Shown: piece after piece, positions 15,901 through 24,867 of the stretch
How the letters are laid out: the number at the start of each line of letters is the position of its first letter
How positions within the stretch are numbered: position 1 is the stretch's first letter
Source of the DNA: Patescibacteria group bacterium
GTDB lineage: Bacteria; Patescibacteriota; Minisyncoccia; UBA6257; Colwellbacteraceae
Assembly (NCBI GenBank): GCA_023380475.1
Contig: JAMCRD010000002.1
Coordinates: 1 to 43,426, forward strand
Direction: 5' to 3'
DNA: 43,426 nt
The notes under the pieces: model-generated
Told to the model about the DNA's origin: nothing
Databases searched by the model: none
Seen by the model: the letters and a program-made list of their open reading frames with translations, nothing else
Made by a program: the position numbers and the translations under genes

Positions 15901-18066
15901 TTATTCGAGATGCAGCAATACGGCTAGGTCATCTACCTTGCTCCTCAGAAGCGGGTGTCTTTCCAGTGATGGGTCCTCCGCTAATAATTTTTCTGCAGCT
16001 GCCCGCGCATTTTTTACTAAGGTGGGGTGTTGCAAGCCACGCATCGCTATGTCAGGCATACCTGACTGCTCGCTACCTAAAAACTCACCGGGGCCGCGCA
16101 GCTCAAGATCCATCTCAGCCAGTTCAAAACCGTTTTTGGCGGTCAGTACCGCTCTAAGTCTCTTCAGGATGGTCTCCGATTGTGACTCTGTGAACAAAAA
16201 ACAGAATGACTGGTGCTCGCCCCGGCCGACCCGGCCGCGCAATTGGTATATCTGAGCCAGACCAAACCGATCGGCATCCTCGATGATCATTATTGTGGCG
16301 TTGGGAATATCCACCCCCACCTCGACCACCGATGTCGAGACAATCAAGTCTAATTGTCCTTCCGTGAAGTTCTTCATTACCATCGCTTTCTCAGCCGTCT
16401 TTAACTTCCCATGGATCATGCCTACCCTTAAATCCGGGAACACATGGTGTTTAAGCTTGTTGTACTCATCTTTCACCGCTTTAACTTCATCCCACTTGCT
16501 GGCCATTTTATTCTCGCTGTCGCTCACTTCCGAATCTATGCGCGGGCAGACGACGAAGCCCTGTCGGCCTTTTCTTACTTGGCCGCGGATGAAGGCATAG
16601 GCTTTGGCCCGATTCTCCGGCGCCACTATTTTAGAAATTATATTTTTTCTTCCGCTCGGCAGCTCGCTGATGATCGACAGGTCAAGATCACCGAAGATCG
16701 TCATCATCAAAGTTCTGGGGATAGGCGTTGCGCTCATCGATAAGAAGTGGGGTATAACACCATCTCGGTTGCTCTTTATTAGGGCGGCTCGCTGTTTGAC
16801 GCCGAAACGATGCTGTTCATCGACTATCACTAAACCCAGATTATCGAATACAACCCCTTTCTCAATAAGGGCATGTGTGCCGACCGCTATGGCCACCTGG
16901 CCAGTGGCGACGTTGGCCACAAACTGTGCTTTCTTGAATTCCGTTTCCAATTCGTCACCGTAGTAGACGCGAGTTTCTTTGGAAAGGATCAACCCCAGCC
17001 CTCGTTTGAATTCCGGGAATAACTTCTTGAGGGTGGCGTAATGCTGTCGCGCCAGTATCTCCGTCGGGGCCATGAAGGCTATCTGCAGGCCTTGGGTCGC
17101 GGTAAGATAAGCAGCTATGCCGGCAATGACCGTCTTTCCCGAACCGACATCGCCCTGTAGTAATCGGTTCATCGGCCGATCTTTGGATAGATCGTCGATA
17201 ATTTCCTTAAGGGAAGTTCCTTGAGATGGAGTAAGCTGGAAAGGCAGGCGAGCTGTGACTTCTTTCAGTGTCTTGGCGTCCGGCTTAATGGAGTTAGTCT
17301 TCTCCCTAGCCAGTGCCAGCTTGTCGCCGAGAACCTTCAACTGCATCAAGAATAGTTCCTCGAAGGAAAAGCGGTTTCTAGCCTTTCTGGCTTCTTCTAG
17401 AAATTGGGGAAAGTGGATGGCTCGCAGCGCAGCATCAAGTTCTGGGAAATCGTTTTGTGTCAGCACGTCGGTGGGTAGGAAATCCTCCTGCGGTTCGAGC
17501 TCCTCGAGGGTTGGTTGAATAAGGTAGCGCAGGCCGCGCGAGGTCAGCCCCTTGGTTTCCGGATATATCGGCACCAAGCGGGCAGTGTGTTTGGTATTCG
17601 CTTTTATGGTCGGCTGGCTTTCGCCGTACTCTATGACATTCTCATTCTCACGGCCGACGACTTCGTAGACCGGATTGGAGAGGTAAATATTTTGCTTGCG
17701 GAGGGCGGCCTTGCCGGAGAAGTTGGCGATGACACCAGGTCTGAGGGTGTTTTTGATATAAGTTTGATTAAACCATACAGCGGCGATTGAACCGGAGCTG
17801 TCAGCTAGCAAAGCCTCGACAATGAACATCCTTCTACGTTTCCAGGCCCGCCTCACGTTTATTTCTTTAACCGTCGCCTGGATCGTATTGGTATCGCCTG
17901 GCTTGAGGGTGGAGATTTGGACTACCTCACTCCAGTCTTCGTATCTGGTAGGGAAGTGGTAGAGGAGATCGTGTACATTTCCTAAACCGAGCTTTTTGAG
18001 TTTGGATAACAGCCCTGGCCCTACCCCCATCAATTCTTCCAGTGGGGTATTTAGCTTTATCAACAT
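15901..18066 (-). CDS. recG: ATP-dependent DNA helicase RecG
   Basis: 721 residues, full-length. The wedge/OB domain is N-terminal (TNTIQATVKEINVRRAW). Walker A is GDVGSGKT, motif II is DEQH (VDEQHRFG), motif III SATPIPRT and motif VI QLRGRVGRG. It remodels stalled forks and Holliday junctions. TATAAT (18073-18078) ends only 6 bases before the ATG, so the transcript should be leaderless. Confidence 0.97.
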   Translation of the reverse strand: MLIKLNTPLEELMGVGPGLLSKLKKLGLGNVHDLLYHFPTRYEDWSEVVQISTLKPGDTNTIQATVKEINVRRAWKRRRMFIVEALLADSSGSIAAVWFNQTYIKNTLRPGVIANFSGKAALRKQNIYLSNPVYEVVGRENENVIEYGESQPTIKANTKHTARLVPIYPETKGLTSRGLRYLIQPTLEELEPQEDFLPTDVLTQNDFPELDAALRAIHFPQFLEEARKARNRFSFEELFLMQLKVLGDKLALAREKTNSIKPDAKTLKEVTARLPFQLTPSQGTSLKEIIDDLSKDRPMNRLLQGDVGSGKTVIAGIAAYLTATQGLQIAFMAPTEILARQHYATLKKLFPEFKRGLGLILSKETRVYYGDELETEFKKAQFVANVATGQVAIAVGTHALIEKGVVFDNLGLVIVDEQHRFGVKQRAALIKSNRDGVIPHFLSMSATPIPRTLMMTIFGDLDLSIISELPSGRKNIISKIVAPENRAKAYAFIRGQVRKGRQGFVVCPRIDSEVSDSENKMASKWDEVKAVKDEYNKLKHHVFPDLRVGMIHGKLKTAEKAMVMKNFTEGQLDLIVSTSVVEVGVDIPNATIMIIEDADRFGLAQIYQLRGRVGRGEHQSFCFLFTESQSETILKRLRAVLTAKNGFELAEMDLELRGPGEFLGSEQSGMPDIAMRGLQHPTLVKNARAAAEKLLAEDPSLERHPLLRSKVDDLAVLLHLE

Positions 18067-18072
18067 AGTTTA

Positions 18073-18078
18073 ATTATA
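18073..18078 (-). promoter_or_regulatory. -10 box of recG (TATAAT)
   Basis: Exact TATAAT on the minus strand, six bases before the start codon, implying a leaderless mRNA. Confidence 0.6.
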
Positions 18079-18158
18079 TAACCTAGTTCTATCACCAGTT
18101 TTAGCATTCAACCGTGACTAAAGGTTATGGATTGGATAGAATTGTTTAGAAAAGGGAT

Positions 18159-18232
18159 GCGCTCGTAGCTCAATTGGATAGAGCATCTGCCTTCGAAGCA
18201 GAGGGTTCCGGGTTCGAATCCTGGCGAGCGCA
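18159..18232 (+). tRNA. tRNA-Arg (TCG)
   Basis: Acceptor GCGCTCG/CGAGCGC, discriminator A; D arm GCTC/GAGC; anticodon stem TCTGC/GCAGA with loop CTTCGAA, anticodon TCG; T arm CCGGG-TTCGAAT-CCTGG. A plausible promoter (GTGACT-N17-TAGAAT, 18114-18142) precedes it. CCA is not encoded. Confidence 0.95.
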
Positions 18233-18261
18233 CAACCGTAGTAATTTGCAAATCCACAATT

Positions 18262-19110
18262 ATGAAAAACTTGGGACTTTATGCGATTATCGGGGTTGTT
18301 TTCCTTGTTTCTGTGGCCGGATATTTCGCGTTTGTTAATCACAACAAGAAACTTTCGGAAGGTGCGCTCGCCGCGTACGGAGCAAAACTCGCGGCTTGCA
18401 AAGCGTACCTTAATAATTCGACGCAGAGCGTTATCACTACTTCTCGGCTCACCATTTATCTTCCGAAAGATATTTACCCCACTCAAAGTAATTTGCTTGT
18501 ATTCAAAACAGCAAGCGGCACAGCAACAGCTGGCTGGATTTCCAACGCCGGACCTGTCGGGCAATCGTACGGCGCGACCGCGGGCTGTTGGGCGTACTAT
18601 TACGAGTTCGACGGTACGGGGGAAGTCAACCTCATCGCTACAAGCTCTGTTGCGGGCATACCTGACTACCTCGTGCATTTCGCTGTCAGCCCGAACCCGA
18701 TGGATGTCGGCCAAACAATCACCTACGCCAACAGCCAGTACGGATTTACCTTCACCCTGCCTACATCGTGGCAAGGATATTCGATAGCCACCACAACATG
18801 GACGGGGTGGGCAACCTGTCCGTCCGGCGACTGCGCGGCCGCAACTGGAACGGAAGTTCTTATCAGGAACCCGCAATGGACTGAGCAGAATCCCTGGCAG
18901 GACATTCCCATCATGGTTTTCACGGCAAACGAATGGAGCGCGGTTACATCGGGAGCTTTGGTGGTGAGCGCTGCGCCGTTTAATCCGGACAAGCTCGGGC
19001 AGAATAGCCGCTATGTGTTCGCATTGCCCGCTCGCTACAACGCTGCACTCCGTGAAGGTTGGCAGGAGGTCGACATGATTATGCAGAGCAAGCCGCTCTA
19101 TGCGTTTTGA
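18262..19110 (+). CDS. Membrane-anchored secreted protein, unknown family
   Basis: 282 residues. One N-terminal membrane segment (LGLYAIIGVVFLVSVAGYF, residues 4-22) followed by an extracytoplasmic domain. Residues ~155-175 (YANSQYGFTFTLPTSWQGY) resemble the PsbP-like pattern seen in many secreted lipoproteins. Several cysteines could form disulfides. It follows tRNA-Arg by 29 bases and may share its transcript. I do not assign a function. Confidence 0.75.
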   Translation: MKNLGLYAIIGVVFLVSVAGYFAFVNHNKKLSEGALAAYGAKLAACKAYLNNSTQSVITTSRLTIYLPKDIYPTQSNLLVFKTASGTATAGWISNAGPVGQSYGATAGCWAYYYEFDGTGEVNLIATSSVAGIPDYLVHFAVSPNPMDVGQTITYANSQYGFTFTLPTSWQGYSIATTTWTGWATCPSGDCAAATGTEVLIRNPQWTEQNPWQDIPIMVFTANEWSAVTSGALVVSAAPFNPDKLGQNSRYVFALPARYNAALREGWQEVDMIMQSKPLYAF

Positions 19111-19281
19111 TAAACTTCCTCGGATAATGAAATTGACTTTGTGCATTATAATTTGCCGCCAAAGAAAAACTTGAAATTGTTATCGGTATGGCTCCGCCGC
19201 GTCGGGCATTTTGTAAGTTTTAAAAACAAGTTTTTTAAAAACATTATGTGGAGCATAATGATGGTGTAGGTATTTAAACAA

Positions 19282-19289
19282 AAAGGTCG
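19282..19289 (+). promoter_or_regulatory. AAAGGTCG leader motif, copy 3
   Basis: Located 28 bases before the ATG of the 50-residue membrane protein at 19318. Upstream, CATTATG-TGGAG-CATAATG forms a small inverted repeat. Confidence 0.45.
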
Positions 19290-19317
19290 ATGTGCTTACT
19301 AACCCCATTACAAAACT

Positions 19318-19470
19318 ATGGTAAGAGGAAATTTTATCGGTGCAGCGATCGTTGCAATAATCTATACGGTTTACATTCTGATAAATCCGCTTCCCAAAAC
19401 ATGGGAAGTGGTGTTATTAGTGGTTCTTAATGCGTTGACTATTGTGTTGCTATCCTTCGCATTTAAATAG
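19318..19470 (+). CDS. Small two-helix membrane protein (50 residues)
   Basis: Starts MVRGNFIGAAIVAIIY and ends LTIVLLSFAFK; almost entirely two membrane helices joined by NPLPKTWE. It is supported by an upstream AAAGGTCG motif and a good terminator 30 bases after the stop, so it looks like a complete single-gene unit. No family recognised. Confidence 0.6.
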   Translation: MVRGNFIGAAIVAIIYTVYILINPLPKTWEVVLLVVLNALTIVLLSFAFK

Positions 19471-19499
19471 GCATCGTCCCGTTCGTTGAAATGGCGCTT

Positions 19500-19531
19500 T
19501 AAAGACAACCTCTGGTGAGGTTGTCTTTATT
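19500..19531 (+). terminator. Intrinsic terminator
   Basis: AAAGACAACCTC-TGGT-GAGGTTGTCTTT followed by ATTT: a perfect 12-bp stem after the 50-residue gene. Confidence 0.8.
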
Positions 19532-19606
19532 TCGTAGCGGCGTCGAAGGTGGCGCCTCTGCTTAACTTATATCTGTTGCCAAAGAGACATACCGAGCAAC
19601 GCCCTC

Positions 19607-20611
19607 TTATTGACTCAGTAGTTGTTTGCCTAAATTCCAAAAACTTGAATCGCCATGGATCTTACGCCAGTACCACCACTCCGATCCCCACAAATAGATG
19701 GGGGACAAGCCGGTTCTCTTAGCAAAATTGAAATTACTTAAAAGAGTACTGGCTGAGAAGTCTGATGTCTGGGCGCTCATGCTCTCTGAAATCAGTGAAG
19801 ATGCGCCGTTTAGAGACCATGGTTCTGCCTGTAGCTCCGATATGATAACCTGGGAAACGTCCGTGAATCTTTTTATCAGCGCAGCCTTCAGAGTATAGAA
19901 AGCGGGGGGGATGAAGAAATAGTGGAACACGCCGATGGTGGGGGCGGAAACGACCCGATAAAGCGTTGTCCCTAAAATATCAGCATGCTTGGCGGCGCTG
20001 TACCAAAACCCCAACTCTCCGCTGTCGGTGGTCATGACTGGTCGCGTTGGATCGAGTTTTTTCACCAGTGCTATTTCGTCGTCAAACAGGTTCTTATCTA
20101 GCGGCGGGCATGTCCCGAAAACAGAAAGATAGGGTTCGTTCTCAACCTGCCACGCTTTGATGGCCGGATACGATTTGTAGTGGTTTATAACCGCCGTCAG
20201 GTAGCTTAAAAGTGCCTGGTCGTAACTGTTCTGATTCATGCTTGAGGTCCAGCTTGGGATATGGCATTCCGGCCATCGTGGTACCCGCTGCCCCACGACG
20301 AGGATCACGTCACTCCCTTTCTGTGCCGCCAGGTTTATCTGCCAGTCCAAATCGCTGAAATCGAAACTTCCCTCTTGCGGCTCGAGGTATGTCCAGTAAG
20401 CCATGAGGATCAAATGTCGGGGATTAAGGTCATTAAGTATAGCTTCGTAAGCCGCTTTCCAGTCCAGGCCGAAATCTTCTTTGGCGTAGAGCTCACTGAA
20501 GGAGAGTCCTGTCTCGGGATGGCCGTTGCCAAAACTTAGCGTGAAACTTAACAGATAAATCACCAAAATGACTCCCGATGCAATGCCGGCTATCTCGAAA
20601 AACTTTTTCAT
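19607..20611 (-). CDS. Clan GH-A glycoside hydrolase, membrane-anchored
   Basis: 334 residues from ATG 20611 (a TTG at 20629 would add six). An N-terminal membrane segment (IAGIASGVILVIYLLSFTL) anchors a (beta/alpha)8 barrel. The acid/base glutamate is in WQVENEPY and the probable nucleophile in VIISELQAEPW, the pattern of clan GH-A (GH5/GH39/GH42-like) enzymes. MAYWTYLEPQEGSFDFSDLD is a typical substrate-side strand. It cleaves an unknown glycan outside the membrane. It begins one base after the EamA stop, in an operon with the transporter and a glycosyltransferase. Confidence 0.82.
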   Translation of the reverse strand: MKKFFEIAGIASGVILVIYLLSFTLSFGNGHPETGLSFSELYAKEDFGLDWKAAYEAILNDLNPRHLILMAYWTYLEPQEGSFDFSDLDWQINLAAQKGSDVILVVGQRVPRWPECHIPSWTSSMNQNSYDQALLSYLTAVINHYKSYPAIKAWQVENEPYLSVFGTCPPLDKNLFDDEIALVKKLDPTRPVMTTDSGELGFWYSAAKHADILGTTLYRVVSAPTIGVFHYFFIPPAFYTLKAALIKRFTDVSQVIISELQAEPWSLNGASSLISESMSAQTSDFSASTLLSNFNFAKRTGLSPIYLWGSEWWYWRKIHGDSSFWNLGKQLLSQ

Positions 20612-20612
20612 T

Positions 20613-21515
20613 TTAGACAAAAAGCGCAAACATGCCCGCCATTATCAAGACGATGCCTATAATTTTTTGGCGCACGATACCGGCCCGAAGCGGTTCCTTA
20701 AGCAACTTTGGGTAGCGCTTTGAGAGGAAGACGATGAAACCAAACAGAAACGCATACTGCACGCCGGACAAGGCGTTGACCAGCGAAACCGGTCCGAGGG
20801 AGAAAGCATAGTTAACTAAGACAAAACTTCCGAGTGCCGCCAGCTGGCCGGAGATGAAAATGAAGCCAGCATTTACATTCGAAGCCTTGAACGACCCGAA
20901 GATAGCTTTCCGCGGCTTGAAAGGTATAAGGAGCAACAGTGCGCCTAGGATAGCACCAAACCCGCGCCAGATGAAACCGTTCAGGAATGGGCCGTTGTTG
21001 AAGACGAATTTCATGAGAACTTGGGAAACCCCGAAGAAAAACGCTGCTACGACAGAGCCCCAAAAAAGTTTGGCGCCCATGTGACGTATCCGTTCCCGCA
21101 GCGACTCTTCGTGAGCGACGACGAAGCCGCCCACGACGACGAGAGCGAAGCCGATGAGTTCAGCGACTGACAGGAATTCACTTAGGAAGGATGATGCTAA
21201 GAGGAGTACAAAAAGTGGTGTCAGGCCACCCGCCAAGGGAACAACCTGGGAAGCTTCTTCTCGAAAGAGGAGCTTGTTGAAAACGATGAGCGCCAGGACA
21301 TAGGTTATCCCTGAACCAAAACTGGCGAGGATGACTGAAAGCGGAGGGATAAAGAAGCCGAATGGCAGGAGAACAACAACCAGGACTCCCAGTACGTTCG
21401 TCCAAAACGTATATACCCACGGATCGGGTATGAGATCCGTGAGCATGACTTTAGAAACAATGAACGAAACGGCGTTCAAGAGATACGCGACTAGACCGAT
21501 ATAAAGCCAGCTCAT
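20613..21515 (-). CDS. EamA/DMT-family transporter
   Basis: 300 residues, ten membrane helices in two EamA repeats. The start MSWLYIGLVAYLLNAVSFIV and a second-half repeat near ISGQLAALGSFVLVNYAFSL are typical. Substrates of this superfamily range from amino acids to nucleotide-sugar-like metabolites; the operon suggests an envelope or sugar role. Its ATG overlaps the stop of the GT-B gene by 4 bases. Confidence 0.85.
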   Translation of the reverse strand: MSWLYIGLVAYLLNAVSFIVSKVMLTDLIPDPWVYTFWTNVLGVLVVVLLPFGFFIPPLSVILASFGSGITYVLALIVFNKLLFREEASQVVPLAGGLTPLFVLLLASSFLSEFLSVAELIGFALVVVGGFVVAHEESLRERIRHMGAKLFWGSVVAAFFFGVSQVLMKFVFNNGPFLNGFIWRGFGAILGALLLLIPFKPRKAIFGSFKASNVNAGFIFISGQLAALGSFVLVNYAFSLGPVSLVNALSGVQYAFLFGFIVFLSKRYPKLLKEPLRAGIVRQKIIGIVLIMAGMFALFV

Positions 21516-22798
21516 TTCGTCCGCGTGACCAACTTATCTATGTTGTAAGCGCCCATTTTCTCGGCCTCCAAGAAACCATGCATCGCTGCTTCAGCGAACC
21601 AGCCGTCCTTCAAGTAATCAGCTAACCATTCGTGGGTATAAATGGGATCATATTGGTCGAGACCCGCCCCCACCTTGAGAAGCCATTCCCGGTTGAAATC
21701 CTCTTGCGAGCCGATGGGCGGCGCGATGACGATAGGTAAGCCGAGGGCGCAGTAAAAGGAAAGCTCGGAGGGCTTGGTCCACAAGATGTCTGTTACTCGG
21801 AGCGTTTCATCGAATTTCTCGAAGTAGTCATGGAGGCCGATGGCCCAGAGAATTTCCGCGCCATCATTGAATGGTTCTTTGAATCCCAAATTTTTCAGCT
21901 CATTCGTGAAATAGTTTACGGTTTCCCGTCGTGTGCCCGCCGAAAGGATAACTTTCACCTTCTTGGCCCTGATGTCGTCGCGCAAACTCTTCACGATTGC
22001 TATGCCGATCTCTTTTTGTGCTCCCGCTCCGCCGATCGAGAACATGATAGTAAGCGGCCGACCCGAGCTTTTCGGCAAAGAGCCGAAATTTGCCTTGATG
22101 ACTGGTCCATACTCGCTCGTGTATCGTCCTGATGGATCTAGGTTCACCAGGCGCGGGCGCATGTCCTCCCGCAGGATTTCCATATCTTGCCCGCCGATGT
22201 TCTCCTTCGGCAGCGGATAACCGGTCAGGTGGATGTTTTCCGCCCTTACACCGTAAAGCTTCAAGCGCTCAAAGACTCGGTCGGTCGATGCGCAATACTG
22301 AATCTTCGTGTTCTTTGGGTCCAGGGGAGCCCAACCGCGCGCGATATCGGCGTCGGCTGTCACGCAATAGATATCGCCGGGATACTTCCACTCCTCAGCC
22401 ATGAACGCTGTTGTGAAAAACGTTGTGATGAGCGGCATTTTTCCTTTGGACAGCCGTTCAATGAGATCTTTGCCCCAGCCGTCGCGTATCAACCGGAAAG
22501 CCTGTTTCAGCGTCTCGTTCGGGCGCGAAAGGTCGCGTCTGGGATAGAAATTGAATATTTTCTGGAAACGATCGTACAGATAAAAGACAGCCGTTCCTAT
22601 GACGGGCACCCGTTTGAAGCGGGATATAAATTCGTAGAAATGTGAAGTGCTGGCCCAGATGTCTTTGTCTTCTCGGGGAATTCCTTCGTAATCGTTGGCG
22701 TTTACGATTTTTTTGTCGGGCGACAAGTCGCGGAGCGGGAACGCCGTACGCTGATGGCCGTATCCCATGGAGACGGCGACAACCCAAGCTTTACTCAT
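21512..22798 (-). CDS. GT-B fold glycosyltransferase-like protein (MGDG synthase-like)
   Basis: 428 residues. The N-terminus (VVAVSMGYGHQRTAFPL) resembles the acceptor-side start of MGDG synthase/UgtP-type GT28 enzymes, and the C-terminal half has IMFSIGGAGAQKE, TKPSELSFYCALGLPIV and PPIGSQEDFNREWL, a nucleotide-sugar-binding pattern. It may glycosylate a lipid, but acceptor and donor are inference. First gene of a three-gene minus operon with EamA and a glycosidase. TATAAT (22805-22810) ends six bases before the ATG, so the operon mRNA should be leaderless. Confidence 0.75.
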   Translation of the reverse strand: MSKAWVVAVSMGYGHQRTAFPLRDLSPDKKIVNANDYEGIPREDKDIWASTSHFYEFISRFKRVPVIGTAVFYLYDRFQKIFNFYPRRDLSRPNETLKQAFRLIRDGWGKDLIERLSKGKMPLITTFFTTAFMAEEWKYPGDIYCVTADADIARGWAPLDPKNTKIQYCASTDRVFERLKLYGVRAENIHLTGYPLPKENIGGQDMEILREDMRPRLVNLDPSGRYTSEYGPVIKANFGSLPKSSGRPLTIMFSIGGAGAQKEIGIAIVKSLRDDIRAKKVKVILSAGTRRETVNYFTNELKNLGFKEPFNDGAEILWAIGLHDYFEKFDETLRVTDILWTKPSELSFYCALGLPIVIAPPIGSQEDFNREWLLKVGAGLDQYDPIYTHEWLADYLKDGWFAEAAMHGFLEAEKMGAYNIDKLVTRTK

Positions 22799-22804
22799 GC
22801 GTTA

Positions 22805-22810
22805 ATTATA
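22805..22810 (-). promoter_or_regulatory. -10 box (TATAAT) of the glycosyltransferase operon
   Basis: Exact TATAAT on the minus strand, six bases before the start codon of the GT-B gene. Confidence 0.6.
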
Positions 22811-22849
22811 TAAAAGTTAAAGAGAGAGTGCGATGGGACAGTGTAGCAG

Positions 22850-22877
22850 TTGACAGCAGATGGCATTATTTTATTGT
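22850..22877 (+). promoter_or_regulatory. Promoter of the 65-residue gene
   Basis: TTGACA (22850-22855), 16 bases, then TATTGT (22872-22877). Predicted start near 22884, leaving a ~23-base leader with a weak GGATC ribosome-binding site. Confidence 0.55.
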
Positions 22878-22906
22878 GAAGTTGCTCATTTAAAAAAGGA
22901 TCAGCT

Positions 22907-23104
22907 ATGGAAGAGCTCAACAAGCGGGATATGGAGACACTCTTTTCGGCTATCATAAAGGCGTATCTCAAAGACAAGATTGACCTCCAGATTTACGCCA
23001 AAGGGGTCAATGTTGTTATAAAAGATGACGCAGCCGGGCTTAAGGAATGCTTTGTTACCTTCCCGGAGCATGAAGATAGAGATCCAAGATATCCTGAAGA
23101 ATAG
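22907..23104 (+). CDS. Small hypothetical protein (65 residues)
   Basis: Acidic, soluble; contains KDKIDLQIYAKGVNVVIKDD and ends FPEHEDRDPRYPEE. No recognised family. It has its own promoter and a terminator, which supports a real gene. Confidence 0.65.
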   Translation: MEELNKRDMETLFSAIIKAYLKDKIDLQIYAKGVNVVIKDDAAGLKECFVTFPEHEDRDPRYPEE

Positions 23105-23106
23105 TC

Positions 23107-23140
23107 TTAAATGGGGTTTACCGATCGGTGCCCCATTTAA
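23107..23140 (+). terminator. Hairpin after the 65-residue gene
   Basis: TTAAATGGGG (23107-23116) pairs with CCCCATTTAA (23131-23140); the loop contains a nested ACCG-AT-CGGT. The trailing T-run is short. Confidence 0.6.
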
Positions 23141-23229
23141 TATTGACTGGTAGTTTGATGCCTAGTGTGTCCTGTTACACCCACGCATTGTTTGAATCTA
23201 CCTTCCATGTGGAATATAGTGGAGGTACA

Positions 23230-23958
23230 ATGGACGCCAAGGATAGGCTGAAATTGCGCGCTATCAGATTGCGCAAGGACGGCCTAAGCTATAACGAAAT
23301 CCGCAAGGTCACCCCAATTGCTAAAAGCACGCTGAGCCTGTGGTTGAAATCTGTTCCGCTCTCGTCTTCACAGAGGAAAAGATTATATACAAAGCAAATT
23401 ACTATTCTTTCCAGAGGGTCCCAGAGCCAGAAGGAGCGCAGGAAGCGTGAGGTTCGCGAAATTATAGAGGCCGCTGAAGATGAGATCATCTTGCCGCTGG
23501 ATACGCAGGCGCATCTACTTTTTGGCGCTGCACTTTATTGGGCAGAAGGGAGCAAGAAAAACCTTTTCGAAATCACCAATTCGGATCCGGCATTGATTGC
23601 ATTTATGGTTCGTTGGATAGAGAAAGTGTTTTTGGTAAGCCCAAAAGAACTTAGAGCGTGGCTTAACCTGTATCCTCAGCAAGATGAGGTGAGCATCAAG
23701 CGCTTTTGGTCGGGGCTTACAGGGATTCCTTTTTCTAACTTTGGCAAGAGTTATACAAAGCCGCCAGGTAAAAATTATAAAAAGAATAATCTGTACTACG
23801 GGACCATAAAAGTTATGATCCCGAGAAGTACAGACTTAAAACACAGGATGTTCGGTTGGATCAAAGCTGTCCTGAAAGAGGATGGACCGAGAGTTGAGGC
23901 CGTCTTAAAAAGATGGGAGCGTCTTAAAAGTGTTGCTCGTCCGGTAAATTTAATGTAA
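23230..23958 (+). CDS. HTH protein with a degenerate LAGLIDADG-like domain
   Basis: 242 residues from ATG 23230. This start is chosen because GGAGG lies four bases before it, one of the best ribosome-binding sites in the window; the open frame continues upstream without support. Residues ~17-40 (YNEIRKVTPIAKSTLSLWLK) form a helix-turn-helix. GAALYWAEGSKKNLFEITNS is a LAGLIDADG-like helix followed by the usual strand, and MFGWIKAVLKED may be a second, weak one. It could be an endonuclease or a DNA-binding descendant of one. It sits 27 bases before tRNA-Lys. Confidence 0.65.
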   Translation: MDAKDRLKLRAIRLRKDGLSYNEIRKVTPIAKSTLSLWLKSVPLSSSQRKRLYTKQITILSRGSQSQKERRKREVREIIEAAEDEIILPLDTQAHLLFGAALYWAEGSKKNLFEITNSDPALIAFMVRWIEKVFLVSPKELRAWLNLYPQQDEVSIKRFWSGLTGIPFSNFGKSYTKPPGKNYKKNNLYYGTIKVMIPRSTDLKHRMFGWIKAVLKEDGPRVEAVLKRWERLKSVARPVNLM

Positions 23959-23985
23959 CTTATTCGTGCGATCAACTAATGCTTT

Positions 23986-24056
23986 GCCCCCATAACTTAA
24001 TGGTAAAGTAGCTGCCTCTTAAGCAGTAAATCTAGGTTCGATCCCTAGTGGGGGCA
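23986..24056 (+). tRNA. tRNA-Lys (CTT)
   Basis: Acceptor GCCCCCA/TGGGGGC, discriminator A; anticodon stem GCTGC/GCAGT with loop CTCTTAA, anticodon CTT; T arm CTAGG-TTCGATC-CCTAG. CCA is not encoded. The next ATG follows 16 bases later. Confidence 0.93.
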
Positions 24057-24072
24057 CAAGAAGCTGGGGAAA

Positions 24073-24867
24073 ATGGCTACTCTCACAAAAAAGTCTATAA
24101 CTGGCAAGCGGCTCATCGTGTTCGATCTGGATGGTACTCTTACCGAGACCAAATCCAACCTCAAAGCCGATATGTCCAAGGCCCTTGACCGGCTTCTGGC
24201 CAAAAAGAAAGTGGCGGTAATCGGCGGCAGTGGCTATAAACAATGGCAGAGTCAGTTCATTTCTGAATTGGGTACATCGCCTCAATTGCTGTCCAATCTC
24301 TTCCTTTTCCCTACGACGGCTACTTCCTTCTATCGTTATAACAAAGGTTGGAAGAAAATTTACGCCTACAAGCTGTCTATTAAGGAAAGGCAGCAGATCA
24401 AGAACGCCTTCCGTGCGGTGCTGCGGGACATACGTTACGTTCCACCAAAAAGAACTTACGGCAAGGTTATAGAGAACAGGGGAACACAGATAACTTTTTC
24501 AGCGCTCGGCCAGGATGTAGTTGCACGGTTAGGAGAAAAAGGTGTTCGTCTAAAGAAGGAATGGACTAAGAAAAATACACCACTGAAACTTAAGATAGTC
24601 AGACTGATGCAGCAGCGATTGCCCAGGATGGAAGTACACGCTGCCGGTTTCACTTCGATTGATGTCACCCGCAAGGGAATAGATAAGGCCTATGGCATCC
24701 GTCAGATTGTGAGATACCTTCACGTTCCTATCGAAGACATGTTGTTTGTAGGAGATGCCCTTTTCCCAGGCGGTAACGACTATGCCGCACGGCGAACCGG
24801 GGTTAGATGTATCGCTGTGAAAGGCCCGGCCGAAACCAAGCGGATCATAAAAGAGATTGTGGGTTGA
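24073..24867 (+). CDS. Phosphomannomutase, HAD-IIB (eukaryotic PMM-like)
   Basis: 264 residues. Interconverts mannose-6-phosphate and mannose-1-phosphate, feeding GDP-mannose synthesis. Catalytic aspartates are in FDLDGTL (Asp18, Asp20). IENRGTQITFSALGQ (133-147) matches the cap-domain signature of eukaryotic PMM2 closely. GDALFPGGND (228-236) holds the magnesium site. Most bacteria use a different phosphomannomutase (ManB type). It starts 16 bases after tRNA-Lys, with GGGG before the ATG, and its stop overlaps the next ATG. Confidence 0.88.
   Translation: MATLTKKSITGKRLIVFDLDGTLTETKSNLKADMSKALDRLLAKKKVAVIGGSGYKQWQSQFISELGTSPQLLSNLFLFPTTATSFYRYNKGWKKIYAYKLSIKERQQIKNAFRAVLRDIRYVPPKRTYGKVIENRGTQITFSALGQDVVARLGEKGVRLKKEWTKKNTPLKLKIVRLMQQRLPRMEVHAAGFTSIDVTRKGIDKAYGIRQIVRYLHVPIEDMLFVGDALFPGGNDYAARRTGVRCIAVKGPAETKRIIKEIVG

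Noticed and set aside
18118-19146. 342-residue open frame on the minus strand
   Set aside because: Antisense to a signal-bearing secreted protein and to tRNA-Arg; contains translated tRNA sequence (RTRNPLLRRQMLYPIELRAH) and has no ribosome-binding site.
22528-22535. AAAGGTCG in the glycosyltransferase gene
   Set aside because: Inside coding sequence and on the antisense strand; a chance occurrence is expected once or so in this window.
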